Shown here: piece after piece, positions 55,880-64,000 of the stretch
Position numbering within the stretch: position 1 is the first letter of the stretch
Layout: the number at the start of each line of letters is the position of its first letter
From: JTS-RE37 sp041744575
GTDB taxonomy: Bacteria > Bacteroidota > Bacteroidia > Flavobacteriales > Flavobacteriaceae
Direction: 5' to 3'
DNA length: 64,000 nt
NCBI GenBank assembly: GCA_041744575.1
Contig: JBGTKP010000045.1
Span: 76,336 to 140,335 of the forward strand
The notes under the pieces: generated by a model
What the model was told of the DNA's origin: nothing
What the model saw: only the letters and a program-made list of their open reading frames with translations
The model's database searches: none
Position numbers and translations under genes: made by a program

Positions 55880-56257
55880 TTAAATCCATCCTTGATTATA
55901 TGCAATCAAAATTAAGGATAGTACCATAAATGAAAAGGCGGGAAGGGAACTCCGAAGCGGATCTCTGATTTTGATGTGCATCGCAATCGCACCGGTCATT
56001 AACACGGCCATGAGGGCAGCTGCAGGCAATGTCAATAAGGGAACCCAGATAGAAAGAAATAACCCCAGAGCACTGAGTATCTTTAAACCGCCCACCAGAT
56101 ACATGACCGTTTCCGATAAGCCGTAAGTCTTAAATTCCTCCTTCATATTAGAGGCTCCACCGCCCCGCCAAGAAGTACTTTTGTTAAAGCGGATAAACCA
56201 TACATTGATGATGCTCAGAAAAATAAAAACCTTGATGCCAATAATTAGATATTCCAT
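55880..56257 (-). CDS. DoxX-like membrane protein
   Basis: About 125 residues from the Met at 56257; the frame extends further to 56314 but the longer part is not membrane-like. Four hydrophobic helices (LIIGIKVFIFLSIINVWFIRF, LVGGLKILSALGLFLSIW, LPAAALMAVLMTGAIAM, LPAFSFMVLSLILIAY) fit the DoxX family. Upstream of DUF427 by one base. DoxX proteins accompany oxidases or thiol enzymes. Confidence 0.85.
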   Translation of the reverse strand: MEYLIIGIKVFIFLSIINVWFIRFNKSTSWRGGGASNMKEEFKTYGLSETVMYLVGGLKILSALGLFLSIWVPLLTLPAAALMAVLMTGAIAMHIKIRDPLRSSLPAFSFMVLSLILIAYNQGWI

Positions 56258-56307
56258 AATTGAAGTGATACGATTTTTTAAGTTACTATTGTGTTTATAG
56301 CAATATA

Positions 56308-56664
56308 ATGTCACCTATCTTTTTAAACCTACTGGTTGCTTTTTCTGCACTTTCTTTCCTTTTTTTCGGATATGCCTGTTTGACTGGCCCGGATATGGTG
56401 ACGGAATTCGAGCGGTACAGGCTGAGTCGCTATAGAATACTCAACGCCTACCTACAATTGGCCGGGGGATTCGCCTTAATAGGAGGACTCTTTTTTAAAC
56501 CCTTGGGATTGATTGGCAGTGCCGGTTTGGCAATACTCATGTTCTTGGGTCTCATGGTTCGTATTCGAATAAAAGATTCCGTGCTCCAGTCGATCCCTGC
56601 ATTTTTCTATATGTGCCTCAATAGTTTTATTTTTTGGATGTTAGACCAAAATCTAATTGTTTAA
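56308..56664 (+). CDS. Second DoxX-like small membrane protein
   Basis: A 118-residue protein with four predicted helices (LNLLVAFSALSFLFFGYAC, ILNAYLQLAGGFALIGGLFF, LGLIGSAGLAILMFLGLM, QSIPAFFYMCLNSFIFWML) and DoxX-like spacing. It is divergent from the other DoxX gene; the start of the plus gene and the first codons of the longer version of the minus gene overlap, so a shared promoter region of about 50 bases remains with the shorter start. Probably a paralogue. Confidence 0.75.
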   Translation: MSPIFLNLLVAFSALSFLFFGYACLTGPDMVTEFERYRLSRYRILNAYLQLAGGFALIGGLFFKPLGLIGSAGLAILMFLGLMVRIRIKDSVLQSIPAFFYMCLNSFIFWMLDQNLIV

Positions 56665-56863
56665 TTATTTCTGAATAAAATTAAACAAAAATTTATATCT
56701 TAAAGTACTCGTGTAGCAATTACCGGTTTAGGACGTTGCTAAATTCAGAAGTTTTTTATTTGACCTCGTGCCATTTTAGTAATTGTCAAAAGTTGCGTAT
56801 TCGGAGAACCCATCCCAAGGTTACGTTTTCCATTGAAAGGATCCTTACTGATCCAATCATTGC

Positions 56864-57315
56864 CTACTGCAATCCGGATGATCTTTTAAAGGTGTTGACA
56901 TATTTTAGGGAGGAATTGTGATTACAAGCCTTCGTTACCTTCAGGAAGTACTCAAAACCCATAATAAACTTTACATCCCTCACTGGAATGTCATGCTTAC
57001 CATATTCTTCATTGATATAATCTGCCACATGGTTTCTGGTGGTGTGATACCGCTTATAAGTGCCTAGGGCAAACTCAATGTTAACCAGTTTTTCCATTTG
57101 TAGGTTATGTTCGTCAAAGAGCTGGATCAGCATTTTAATTTGGCATTTTTACCTAAGCAAGTGTCCTTTCCATTATTTGCGGTGAAGGGATTTCCACTTT
57201 CGATCAACTGGAGCACAATGTTGTTTACAGTGTGACGAATACACGCGATATATCGATTTAACTCTTCCGCTCTACCCCCTTTCCTTTTAATTTGTTCATA
57301 ATAAATTTGCGTCAA
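56864..57315 (-). pseudogene. Tyrosine recombinase (Bacteroidota transposon-type integrase) remnant
   Basis: Two fragments remain: 57127-57315 (KGGRAEELNRYIACIRHTVN, ESGNPFTANN, arm-type DNA-binding end) and 56864-57133 (MLIQLFDEHNLQMEKLV, GTYKRYHTTRNHVADYI, FIMGFEYFLKVTK, core-binding SAM-like domain). They are in different frames with a frameshift near 57130. The catalytic domain (R-H-R-Y) is missing. The gene was part of a mobile element; no element ends were found. Confidence 0.82.
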
Positions 57316-57554
57316 AACGTACGTGACCTCTACATTAATGGATAAAGTTTGACTGTATAATATAATTTATATAAGAATAGTAATTTGAATTAATTTAGAT
57401 TGGAAATTATCGGGATGCACTTGGGTTCAAATTAAAATGAGATAAAAATGAGGTAGCATCAAAATATTTTTATGTTGTCAACGTAAAATTTGCCGGATTT
57501 TTGTTGTACGTCTGGTTTTACACACCATAATCATTTCATTGGAATCCATTTTCT

Positions 57555-58040
57555 ATGCGTCAAAAAAATCCTTTACTTGCCTTAATTATAGTTGGTATGG
57601 CAATAATTTCTTGCCAAAAAGATAACCCGGAAGATCCTATTATCCGGGAGGTTGAAGTTGGTACCATATTTACAATGGTGCCGGGAGAAACGGTGCGATT
57701 GTTTATTCCGTATTTGTATGAACTAACACTGATCGGTTTTGATGATTTTATTAAAGCGGAAGGATCTCTTCCTTCTGCTGTGGCCCATTTTGAATATAAA
57801 ATTGTGAATGGGAATGGTGGAACAGGGTTACAATTGGCCGAGGATCAGATAGAAAACGGACCCATATTCTTTTCTGGTTGCACCTCGGGCAAGATCGGTG
57901 GTGGCGAGAACGACCTTGTCCCCGTATATTTTATAACCGAAGAAATCAAATTTGCAGAATTGCCCACTAAGTTCGTTTTTAAAAGCATTCGATTAAAAAT
58001 AATTTATAATGATGGTACACCATTTATTTGTTCTAGTTGA
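57555..58040 (+). CDS. Hypothetical lipoprotein
   Basis: A 161-residue protein with a lipoprotein signal (LLALIIVGMAIISC, Cys20). The mature part is a beta-rich domain (EVEVGTIFTMVPGETVRLFIP, HFEYKIVNGNGGTGLQL, FKSIRLKIIYNDGTPFIC) with a Cys pair at positions near residues 108 and 159. No family recognised. It stands alone between the integrase remnant and the radical SAM operon and has no obvious terminator. Confidence 0.6.
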   Translation: MRQKNPLLALIIVGMAIISCQKDNPEDPIIREVEVGTIFTMVPGETVRLFIPYLYELTLIGFDDFIKAEGSLPSAVAHFEYKIVNGNGGTGLQLAEDQIENGPIFFSGCTSGKIGGGENDLVPVYFITEEIKFAELPTKFVFKSIRLKIIYNDGTPFICSS

Positions 58041-58423
58041 CATCAAGGCAAGATCAACCGTAATCATTTGGTTCGATTTTCTTATTTAAGTATAATATAA
58101 ATAACCTACTGCAATTTTTCATTTAATACAGAAATGACCTTTTTAAATTGCCTAGAAACAAAAGGATTCTCCTAAACTTCATAAATAGAGCACACTACTA
58201 ATGTGGGTTCGTAGGGATTCTCTGATCAGAATTAAATGCCTCTTTCTGCATATTTTCAGAGCATCGAAGGGCGCAGGAGCGAGCCTGAGCGCTGGCTTTC
58301 TAATCCCGACGGCGGAACGAAAAAAGCCACCGAACAGGTGACATATGAACATTATTTTAATGTGCCTCAATAGATTTTAGGGCGCTCCATCCCCACGATA
58401 AGTTGAAAAGGTACTATTAAAAA
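58041..58423. other. Intergenic region with a GC-rich island
   Basis: Of these 383 bases, about 58250-58330 is distinctly GC-rich in otherwise AT-rich surroundings (CGCAGGAGCGAGCCTGAGCG). A 63-codon minus-strand frame covers it but the product is not recognisable, so no gene is called. It may be a remnant of a mobile or structured element. Nothing else is visible. Confidence 0.4.
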
Positions 58424-59161
58424 CTACACCTCCTTGTAGGTGCCCATCATCCGATCCCAAATGTTAAAATATAAGCCATAATTACCTCGAAATCCCTGAT
58501 GATGGATATTGTGGTCTATTCCAGAATTTTGATATTTGCCAGAGGTTACGTAAGGCAACGGAAAACCCAAATGGATTATGGAGTTATAGACCATCAAGAA
58601 AGTGATAAATATGATCAGCGCCCACTGATGATAGGGGATAAGAAATAAAATAATGGGCATTATCCCAATGGATATAAATGCTTCTACAGGATGAAAGGCA
58701 AAAGCCGCCCAAGGAGTAGGATTGCTAAATCTGTGATGGGTTAAATGTACATAATTAAAAAACCACTTGTGGTGCATCATCCGATGAGTCCAATAAAAGT
58801 AGGCATCATGTGTTAGAATCATTAGGAAGATGCTAGCAAAAAAATACGGGATTCCATAATCCTCTACATTGTGGTACAACTTGGTTTTTCCGTGCTGAAC
58901 CCAAAACAGAAACAGCCAAATGCCCAAGCCATAGATCACCATGGTAAGCAATGAATAAATTATTTCACTTTTCACCTCGATTCTTGAAGGTAATTTTTTT
59001 TGAATCTTTAGTCCTAAGAAATCCTTATTCCTCCATACGTAAAAATAACCATACAATAAGCCAGCTATAATTCCATATCTGATTATAAAAAAAAGCGTAC
59101 CTAAAATCCATATCCAGGTCTCATGCATCTTAATTGCGTTTTCAAAAAATTCTACATCCAT
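58424..59161 (-). CDS. Fatty acid hydroxylase/sterol desaturase family membrane enzyme
   Basis: A 245-residue membrane protein with about five hydrophobic helices and the three His boxes of the family: HDAYFYWTHRMMHH (residues 118-131), HLTHH (139-143) and IDHNIHH (215-221). The dinuclear iron site would hydroxylate or desaturate a lipid chain. It overlaps the radical SAM gene upstream by 20 bases, so it is translated from the same transcript. Substrate unknown; alkylglycerol monooxygenase-like proteins are relatives. Confidence 0.92.
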   Translation of the reverse strand: MDVEFFENAIKMHETWIWILGTLFFIIRYGIIAGLLYGYFYVWRNKDFLGLKIQKKLPSRIEVKSEIIYSLLTMVIYGLGIWLFLFWVQHGKTKLYHNVEDYGIPYFFASIFLMILTHDAYFYWTHRMMHHKWFFNYVHLTHHRFSNPTPWAAFAFHPVEAFISIGIMPIILFLIPYHQWALIIFITFLMVYNSIIHLGFPLPYVTSGKYQNSGIDHNIHHQGFRGNYGLYFNIWDRMMGTYKEV

Positions 59162-60365
59162 TCTTCTTTAGTACTTCGAGGTTTTTGTCAAAATCATCAT
59201 CTAAAACACTACCGTTTTTTTTAGGGCAGAACGGACATGGATTAATATCACCATCAGTATCGACATAAATGCTCTTGTTTCCAGCACCAAAACACCCTTG
59301 CCTCCTTTGATAGTATCCATGATAGGTTATTATTGGGTAGTCCTTATAGGAGTTCCCATAGTTCATTTTAAAATAAAAGTCCTCCAATATTTGGATTTGT
59401 TCCTGACTTGGAGCAACGTCTTTGCCCATAAAATGACCTACAGCCTTGGGTTCTAAAAATTGGACAAAAGAAACAGGTAAACTTTTCGCGAGATCCATGT
59501 ATTGTAAAAGATTATTTTCGGTAATAAAGTCTTTGGTTGTACAAATTGAAAGGGCAACTACCAAATGCTCTTTAGCTGCATTCTTTATGCCTTCCATCGC
59601 CCAATAAAAGGCACTCTTGAAATGCCTAAATTCATTGTGTTTTTCAGGAATAAAATGATCCAAACTGATAATTACGCCTGTGAGACCGGCTTTGCTTAGG
59701 AGTTTCGCGTTCTCCTGGGATAGTTTATAGCCTGATGAGGCGACCCAAAAATCTATACCCCCAGAGAATTTCTGGAGTATGGAAACCAAAGTGTCAACTT
59801 TTAACATTGGCTCCCCGCCTGAAAAATGAATCTGGCTAACTCCTTTTTCCCGGAGTTTCTCAACAATGCTATTTAGGGTGCCAGTTGAAAGCACTTCCTT
59901 TTTGTTCAAATTTTCCCACTCATAGCAATGTTCACATTGCAAGGGGCATTTTTTTGTGATGGCCATCAACACCGTATTGAACCTATTAATTTTTCGTCGA
60001 ACAGGTTTGAAGTCGTTTAATTGGGAAACAATAAACTTTTCATATACCATACTGTGCCAACCAGGTATATATAGTCCCATATAATACTTCCCAGCGGTAT
60101 ATGCCATTTTTTGAAGACGATGATCACCTAAAAATTGTCTTCTAAGATGTACCAGGTATTTAAGTGCCTTTATCCAATCCAGAGGGCTTCGGTAAGTTTT
60201 CAAGACGATGCCAAACAATGTGAACTTCAAGTTTAAATGAATGAACTCTTTCACAAAACCACTGATCATCTTATGACTTCCAAATGAATTTAAATTTAAA
60301 GTCCTATGATCGACCTGCAATTCCTTTTCCTGGATATAAACCGGAATATTCTTACTGGTTATCAT
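59142..60365 (-). CDS. Radical SAM/SPASM-like enzyme
   Basis: A 407-residue radical SAM enzyme: the [4Fe-4S] motif CPLQCEHC (Cys140, Cys144, Cys147), GGEP-like SGGEPMLK, and a C-terminal SPASM/Twitch-like extension with CFGAGNKSIYVDTDGDINPCPFC. The first ~125 residues are a helical, lipid-enzyme-like extension with no recognised domain. Its stop overlaps the FA hydroxylase start by 20 bases, and its start overlaps the lipoprotein stop by 14 bases. Reaction unknown; could modify a peptide or lipid. Confidence 0.9.
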   Translation of the reverse strand: MITSKNIPVYIQEKELQVDHRTLNLNSFGSHKMISGFVKEFIHLNLKFTLFGIVLKTYRSPLDWIKALKYLVHLRRQFLGDHRLQKMAYTAGKYYMGLYIPGWHSMVYEKFIVSQLNDFKPVRRKINRFNTVLMAITKKCPLQCEHCYEWENLNKKEVLSTGTLNSIVEKLREKGVSQIHFSGGEPMLKVDTLVSILQKFSGGIDFWVASSGYKLSQENAKLLSKAGLTGVIISLDHFIPEKHNEFRHFKSAFYWAMEGIKNAAKEHLVVALSICTTKDFITENNLLQYMDLAKSLPVSFVQFLEPKAVGHFMGKDVAPSQEQIQILEDFYFKMNYGNSYKDYPIITYHGYYQRRQGCFGAGNKSIYVDTDGDINPCPFCPKKNGSVLDDDFDKNLEVLKKNGCRIF

Positions 60366-62028
60366 TGTTCACAACTAAATTGACCATACCGATGAAGTTC
60401 AAATAAGATGTTTCTGAGAACTCGGAAAAGGCATTCTTTTCACGAAAAGATTTCAATACCATAACATCCGGCGTTCCTTCATAATCACGGATGTAATTAT
60501 AGTATCCCCGGCTTTTAAGGAAAGCACTTTGGATCGTATCATCTTTCACTATAGGTACATCGTATGTAATATGGACCTCATTTCCGATATCAGGTTGGAC
60601 CAGATACCTTTGGTCCATTTTCTGCAAAAGCTTGGTCACCTCAGAATTGTTTTCATCGGTTGCCAAACTGGGCTCAATGATTTTAAGTTTAAAATTTTCG
60701 TTTGGGGAATAGTCGATTGCCACGTAATCCACATCCCAGAACATAAAACCAGTTTCTAATTTGATCTTAAATGGCCCTACTCCAATATTTTCCAGACTCA
60801 ATGGGACGACCATATTCCTCATTTCCAAAGGACCAACGGTGGATACCCTGTCAATTAATTCCCAGCCTTTTTCCGTTTCCAGAAATATGGATATTGGGAT
60901 GTTTTGGTCAATAATCCATTGTTCGCTTGCTTCACGGGGAAATGATTGTTGTTTTTTTTGAAAATCGGAGTAATAGGATCCAAACTGCTCGTTGAATTTT
61001 CCGAATACAATATCGAGCCAAACCGAATTCTTTGCAGTCAAGTATAACTTTGCATTTTCGGATTGTTCAGGTTTATCGAATTCCAAAATCATTTCACGGG
61101 TGCTTTTGTGGGTATTGGTGGTTGAATTAAAGGACCAAAAATCATTGTCTTTAGCCTTGATGTGTTTTAATGTTTGAGGTTCGCCATCATATGAAATCTT
61201 TCTGGGCAGTTCCGGGTTGGAAAATGTATGCGGTATTCCATTCTTGTCCAGCAATACTGTGAGGTTTTCAGCATGTTCTATTAGGACCAATTGGGCAAGG
61301 TCTGTATACTGTATTTCTTTTAATTCATTGGTTATTTTCAGTTGCACCTTACCATTTTCAGATACGATAGTTGGCAAAGGAAGATAATCGTCCCTTTGCA
61401 TGTTGGCGGTAATAATACCTGGGTATATCTCTCCGGCAAAAACATACTCCTGACCGCTCTTGACATATACAAAAGGACAGGAGCTTTTAGTTAGCGCCAC
61501 AATCAACATAACTGCAAAAAATACTCCAACCGATGACAAAAATATATTGGCTAGGGTGCGACCGGAATTTGGATTGTTGATAGAGACAGACTTTATATTT
61601 TCAAGGGGTATGCTGATCTCTGAGCCCATTGTAGGGTAACTTGCACCGTCTATATAAAAATGGACTTCGTTCAGGGGCTGCGTCTGTTGTTTTTTATACC
61701 TGTGCACCTTTTTGGTTTCACGCTTAGAATTGTATATATGTTCGGGCTCAAGATGTTTTGAAATGCCGGAAATAGTGTTATCATCTTCGTTGAAAACCAT
61801 ATGTTGCAAGTTATACGTTGATTCTCCAGAATGAATCACAACATACTTCGCTTCCTTATTGAATGTTTTGATATTCTCCTTGGTGACTTCCATGGGCCTG
61901 ACCTTATAGTATGCACAGCCCAGGTTAAGGTGAAGTATTAAAATTGACATCACGCTGGCAATTGTAGATTTGACGTTTTTTCTTCCGTTCAATTGGAAGA
62001 AGCAATTCTTGTTTGATTTTGTTATCAT
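60352..62028 (-). CDS. Large hypothetical lipoprotein with membrane segment
   Basis: A 558-residue protein with a signal and lipobox-like LNLGC (ILILHLNLGC, Cys about 38). A hydrophobic helix of about 20 residues (IFLSSVGVFFAVMLIVALT, about 168-187) crosses or anchors the protein. The rest has beta-rich segments (GEIYPGIITANMQRDDYLPLP, KLYLTAKNSVWLDIVFGKF, MFWDVDYVAIDYS). No family recognised. It precedes the radical SAM gene by overlap of 14 bases, so it is likely a partner in the same pathway, perhaps a substrate holder at the cell envelope. Confidence 0.7.
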   Translation of the reverse strand: MITKSNKNCFFQLNGRKNVKSTIASVMSILILHLNLGCAYYKVRPMEVTKENIKTFNKEAKYVVIHSGESTYNLQHMVFNEDDNTISGISKHLEPEHIYNSKRETKKVHRYKKQQTQPLNEVHFYIDGASYPTMGSEISIPLENIKSVSINNPNSGRTLANIFLSSVGVFFAVMLIVALTKSSCPFVYVKSGQEYVFAGEIYPGIITANMQRDDYLPLPTIVSENGKVQLKITNELKEIQYTDLAQLVLIEHAENLTVLLDKNGIPHTFSNPELPRKISYDGEPQTLKHIKAKDNDFWSFNSTTNTHKSTREMILEFDKPEQSENAKLYLTAKNSVWLDIVFGKFNEQFGSYYSDFQKKQQSFPREASEQWIIDQNIPISIFLETEKGWELIDRVSTVGPLEMRNMVVPLSLENIGVGPFKIKLETGFMFWDVDYVAIDYSPNENFKLKIIEPSLATDENNSEVTKLLQKMDQRYLVQPDIGNEVHITYDVPIVKDDTIQSAFLKSRGYYNYIRDYEGTPDVMVLKSFREKNAFSEFSETSYLNFIGMVNLVVNNDNQ

Positions 62029-62091
62029 GGTGCTGTAGTTTAATTACTGTACTGTTTTGTAATATTATTTGGGTAGGTCAATACCGGGTTC

Positions 62092-62631
62092 TCATAAGAA
62101 GTTAAATTGAACAATAGAGTCGAGTGCAAAAAAAGTTTGGATTACATTAAAATTGAAATTTGGATTTACTCCTATGCTAGTGGGATCATTTTGCCGAGAT
62201 AGGATTTTAGGACTGAAAGGGAAGCTTATGGAGTAGCCGACATTTTCGTAGTGAAAATTAAATGAGATCGAACTATTATTCTGTCTTATATATCCAATAC
62301 CTATATGGCCTTCTAAAAACCACCATTTACTTAAATTTAGATAACTACCATAGTTGAGACTCATTAAAGTGAAGGTCTCTTCGCAAATGAGCTGCTCGGA
62401 AAAGCCCTCATGGAAATACATTGAAAAAATATTATCAGATAGTTTTACGGCAATATCCAAATTCATGGACAGCCCTCCTGCTGATTCTGGGAAAACTGGA
62501 CTGTAGAATCCGATGCCTGTGCTTAAGGCATGTAGTTTTAATGGTTCACCCTGGGCGGTTAAGGTGCAGAACACAAGTGACCATAAAAGAGTGGTTATCG
62601 CTATTTTATGGATTAAAGACTTTTGCATCAC
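62092..62631 (-). CDS. Secreted or outer-membrane beta-barrel-like protein
   Basis: A 179-residue protein with a signal peptide (IAITTLLWSLVFCTLTAQG). The mature part alternates hydrophobic and polar residues with Gly/Asn turns (LSTGIGFYSPVFPESAGGLSM, LEGHIGIGYIRQNNSSISFN) and ends in VQFNFL, typical of small outer-membrane beta barrels with a C-terminal aromatic. It precedes the lipoprotein gene by 63 bases and may be in the same operon. Function unknown. Confidence 0.68.
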   Translation of the reverse strand: MMQKSLIHKIAITTLLWSLVFCTLTAQGEPLKLHALSTGIGFYSPVFPESAGGLSMNLDIAVKLSDNIFSMYFHEGFSEQLICEETFTLMSLNYGSYLNLSKWWFLEGHIGIGYIRQNNSSISFNFHYENVGYSISFPFSPKILSRQNDPTSIGVNPNFNFNVIQTFFALDSIVQFNFL

Positions 62632-62858
62632 TTTTCCATTTTTGGTTGATTAAGACTTAAGTAATGAAGGGAACTACTCAAATTCTGTTTGGGTTGTCAC
62701 TAAAAAGATTTATGAAAACTTTCAGTATAATTATGATAATCCGGATAATTCTCAATCAAAGTGTCAATACAAATAAGTTTGTTGATGGCGAGACAAACCT
62801 AATCGACACTTCATTTTTGAGTATCCAAAATCATCTGAATTGGAAGAATTCGGACAAC

Positions 62859-63995
62859 TCAGGCAGACTCTTTTCTAAAATTTGAAGGAGTTTTTCCAGT
62901 TAACTTGTTAAATGCGGTATAGAAGGATGATTTGGAGTTAAATCCGCACTCTAGCCCTATAGAAGCAATGGTATAGTTGACAAAATCTGGATTTAAAAGT
63001 ATTTTTTTTGCCTCGTCCACCCTAAATTGATTGATGTAATCGGAGAAGTTTCCTTTATAATTTTCATTTATAAGTTTGGACAGGCTGCTTGTTCCCATAT
63101 GAACTTCATCACCCAAGGTTTCCATACTTAGCTGCGGATCTAAATACCTTTTGTTGCTCTTGACATATTCATTAATACGTCCAAATGTTTCCTTTGATTT
63201 ATTCAGGTTCTTTTCCCTATGCTCAACCGAATCTTCAAACCTTCGAAATTTTCTTGATTTCTTAAGGTCAGCGCGAAGTTCTATCCTGTTTTTCAAGATG
63301 ACGTATCGGAAAAAACCGAGATAGCCTACCCAATAAATCAAAATCGATGATGAAAGTCGCAGGGGGTAATAGGTATATGGTGGGTCGAAAACGGATGAAA
63401 AAGTATTGAACAAAACGGCAACGGTCCAAAACACAAATACAATACCACCCAACTGCAAGAACCGTTTAATCCAATGGAGGTTGTCAAATTTTATAATATT
63501 TGGATATAGTTGTTGGTATTTAAAAACCAGACGTATCGATTTGATGTACAAAAAAATCGAAAAGGCCAGAGCAAGGGAATCTTCAAGATTATTGTAATTG
63601 GTAATACTAGAGAATTCCAATTGATTGACGTTGACTTCACGTATGATCAAAATCCGGGTCACCATTGCCACGACAAAAAAGGCAGCAGAAATTTTGATGA
63701 ATGGCCATCTTTTCTTCTCAATTCCCAGAAAATAAATCAAGAACGCATAGAACATGGGAACGATCAAGATATTCCAAGGAACAGAAAAATATTCCATGAA
63801 CGGACCTATAAAGACCATTTTTCTATCAACCAACCATGATTGCAGATTGTTCAAGGAAAGGAAAAGAACAAAAAGATTTATAAACAGGACGGTGTTCTCA
63901 ACCTTCTTCCTAAGCAGAAAAGTACCAACAACGAACAGGAACCCATGAATGGCTCCGGCCAGCAGCAAAAAATCTAGTATGGCCGTTACGTTCAC
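62859..63995 (-). CDS. AraC-family regulator with membrane-spanning N-terminus
   Basis: A 378-residue protein with seven or so predicted transmembrane helices (residues about 5-235) followed by a linker and a C-terminal AraC helix-turn-helix pair (about 285-378: GTSSLSKLINENYKGNFSDYIN, SIGLECGFNSKSSFYTAFNKLTGKTPSNFR). The frame's first codon at 63995 is GTG and there is no in-frame stop between it and the window edge, so the gene may start further right. Such regulators are common in Flavobacteriia, sensing a membrane or external signal. The beta-barrel gene is downstream by 227 bases. Confidence 0.88.
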   Translation of the reverse strand: MNVTAILDFLLLAGAIHGFLFVVGTFLLRKKVENTVLFINLFVLFLSLNNLQSWLVDRKMVFIGPFMEYFSVPWNILIVPMFYAFLIYFLGIEKKRWPFIKISAAFFVVAMVTRILIIREVNVNQLEFSSITNYNNLEDSLALAFSIFLYIKSIRLVFKYQQLYPNIIKFDNLHWIKRFLQLGGIVFVFWTVAVLFNTFSSVFDPPYTYYPLRLSSSILIYWVGYLGFFRYVILKNRIELRADLKKSRKFRRFEDSVEHREKNLNKSKETFGRINEYVKSNKRYLDPQLSMETLGDEVHMGTSSLSKLINENYKGNFSDYINQFRVDEAKKILLNPDFVNYTIASIGLECGFNSKSSFYTAFNKLTGKTPSNFRKESA

Positions 63996-64000
63996 GGAGC

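Noticed and set aside
58179..58370. 63-codon minus frame over the GC-rich scrap
   Set aside because: No start context or recognisable domain; kept only as a composition anomaly.

Overview
The window looks like chromosomal DNA of a Bacteroidota bacterium, probably Flavobacteriia-like. The support is: Bacteroidota-type lipoproteins with short basic n-regions and LxxC or SxxC lipoboxes, almost no Shine-Dalgarno sequences, a ThuA-like lipoprotein beside a sugar epimerase, a TPR histidine kinase with a LytTR regulator, an AraC regulator with a membrane-spanning N-terminus, and a Bacteroidota-type integrase remnant. The species cannot be named from sequence alone. The right third (from about 44.6 kb) is visibly more A+T rich than the left two thirds.

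Layout. 0-3.4 kb: the end of an MFS transporter gene, a D-tagatose 3-epimerase-type isomerase, a ThuA-like lipoprotein (a small carbohydrate locus), then an EcsC-family protein. 3.4-9.2 kb: a complete tripartite RND efflux operon on the minus strand. 9.5-12.8 kb: a GH3-family adenylate-forming enzyme, a small HExxH protease and a second TIM-barrel isomerase. 13-44.4 kb: a long accessory island, almost entirely on the plus strand. 44.6-48.6 kb: secreted ABM-like and NTF2-like proteins around a decayed O-methyltransferase. 48.7-51.5 kb: a two-component pair. 51.7-58.4 kb: a mobile-element graveyard (frameshifted IS, palindrome, tandem repeat, integrase remnant) with ordinary genes between. 58.4-64 kb: a lipoprotein / radical SAM / fatty-acid hydroxylase operon and an AraC-type regulator.

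The island is the most interesting part. It encodes many domains typical of bacterial immunity and programmed cell death: a small caspase-like protein, a patatin-like phospholipase, a SLOG-like putative ligand sensor, five TIR proteins with five different partner regions (TRAFs-binding/TPR, TIR-like repeats, an IMS-like domain, an Ig-like domain, an uncharacterised extracytoplasmic domain), a CHAT caspase-like protease directly after a protein that I read as a divergent gasdermin-like pore former, a STAND NTPase translationally coupled to a TIR protein, a peptidoglycan-binding protein, a tandem uracil-DNA-glycosylase-like protein, and an amidohydrolase fused to an S41 protease. It ends in a compact operon of four overlapping or near-contiguous beta-sandwich proteins, three with phasin-like helical N-termini, followed by a GGPP-synthase-like prenyltransferase and a geranylgeranyl-reductase-like flavoprotein. 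My working model is a multi-effector surveillance island that ends membrane integrity, NAD+ or proteome homeostasis, coupled to an isoprenoid-lipid module. No CD-NTase, SIR2, reverse transcriptase or CRISPR gene was seen, so it matches none of the standard named systems.

Several genes are damaged: the TIR/TRAFs-binding gene has an in-frame TGA 27 codons before its natural end, the alpha/beta hydrolase is frameshifted before its catalytic His, and the methyltransferase, IS transposase and integrase are broken. All functional assignments come from motif reading without database searches.
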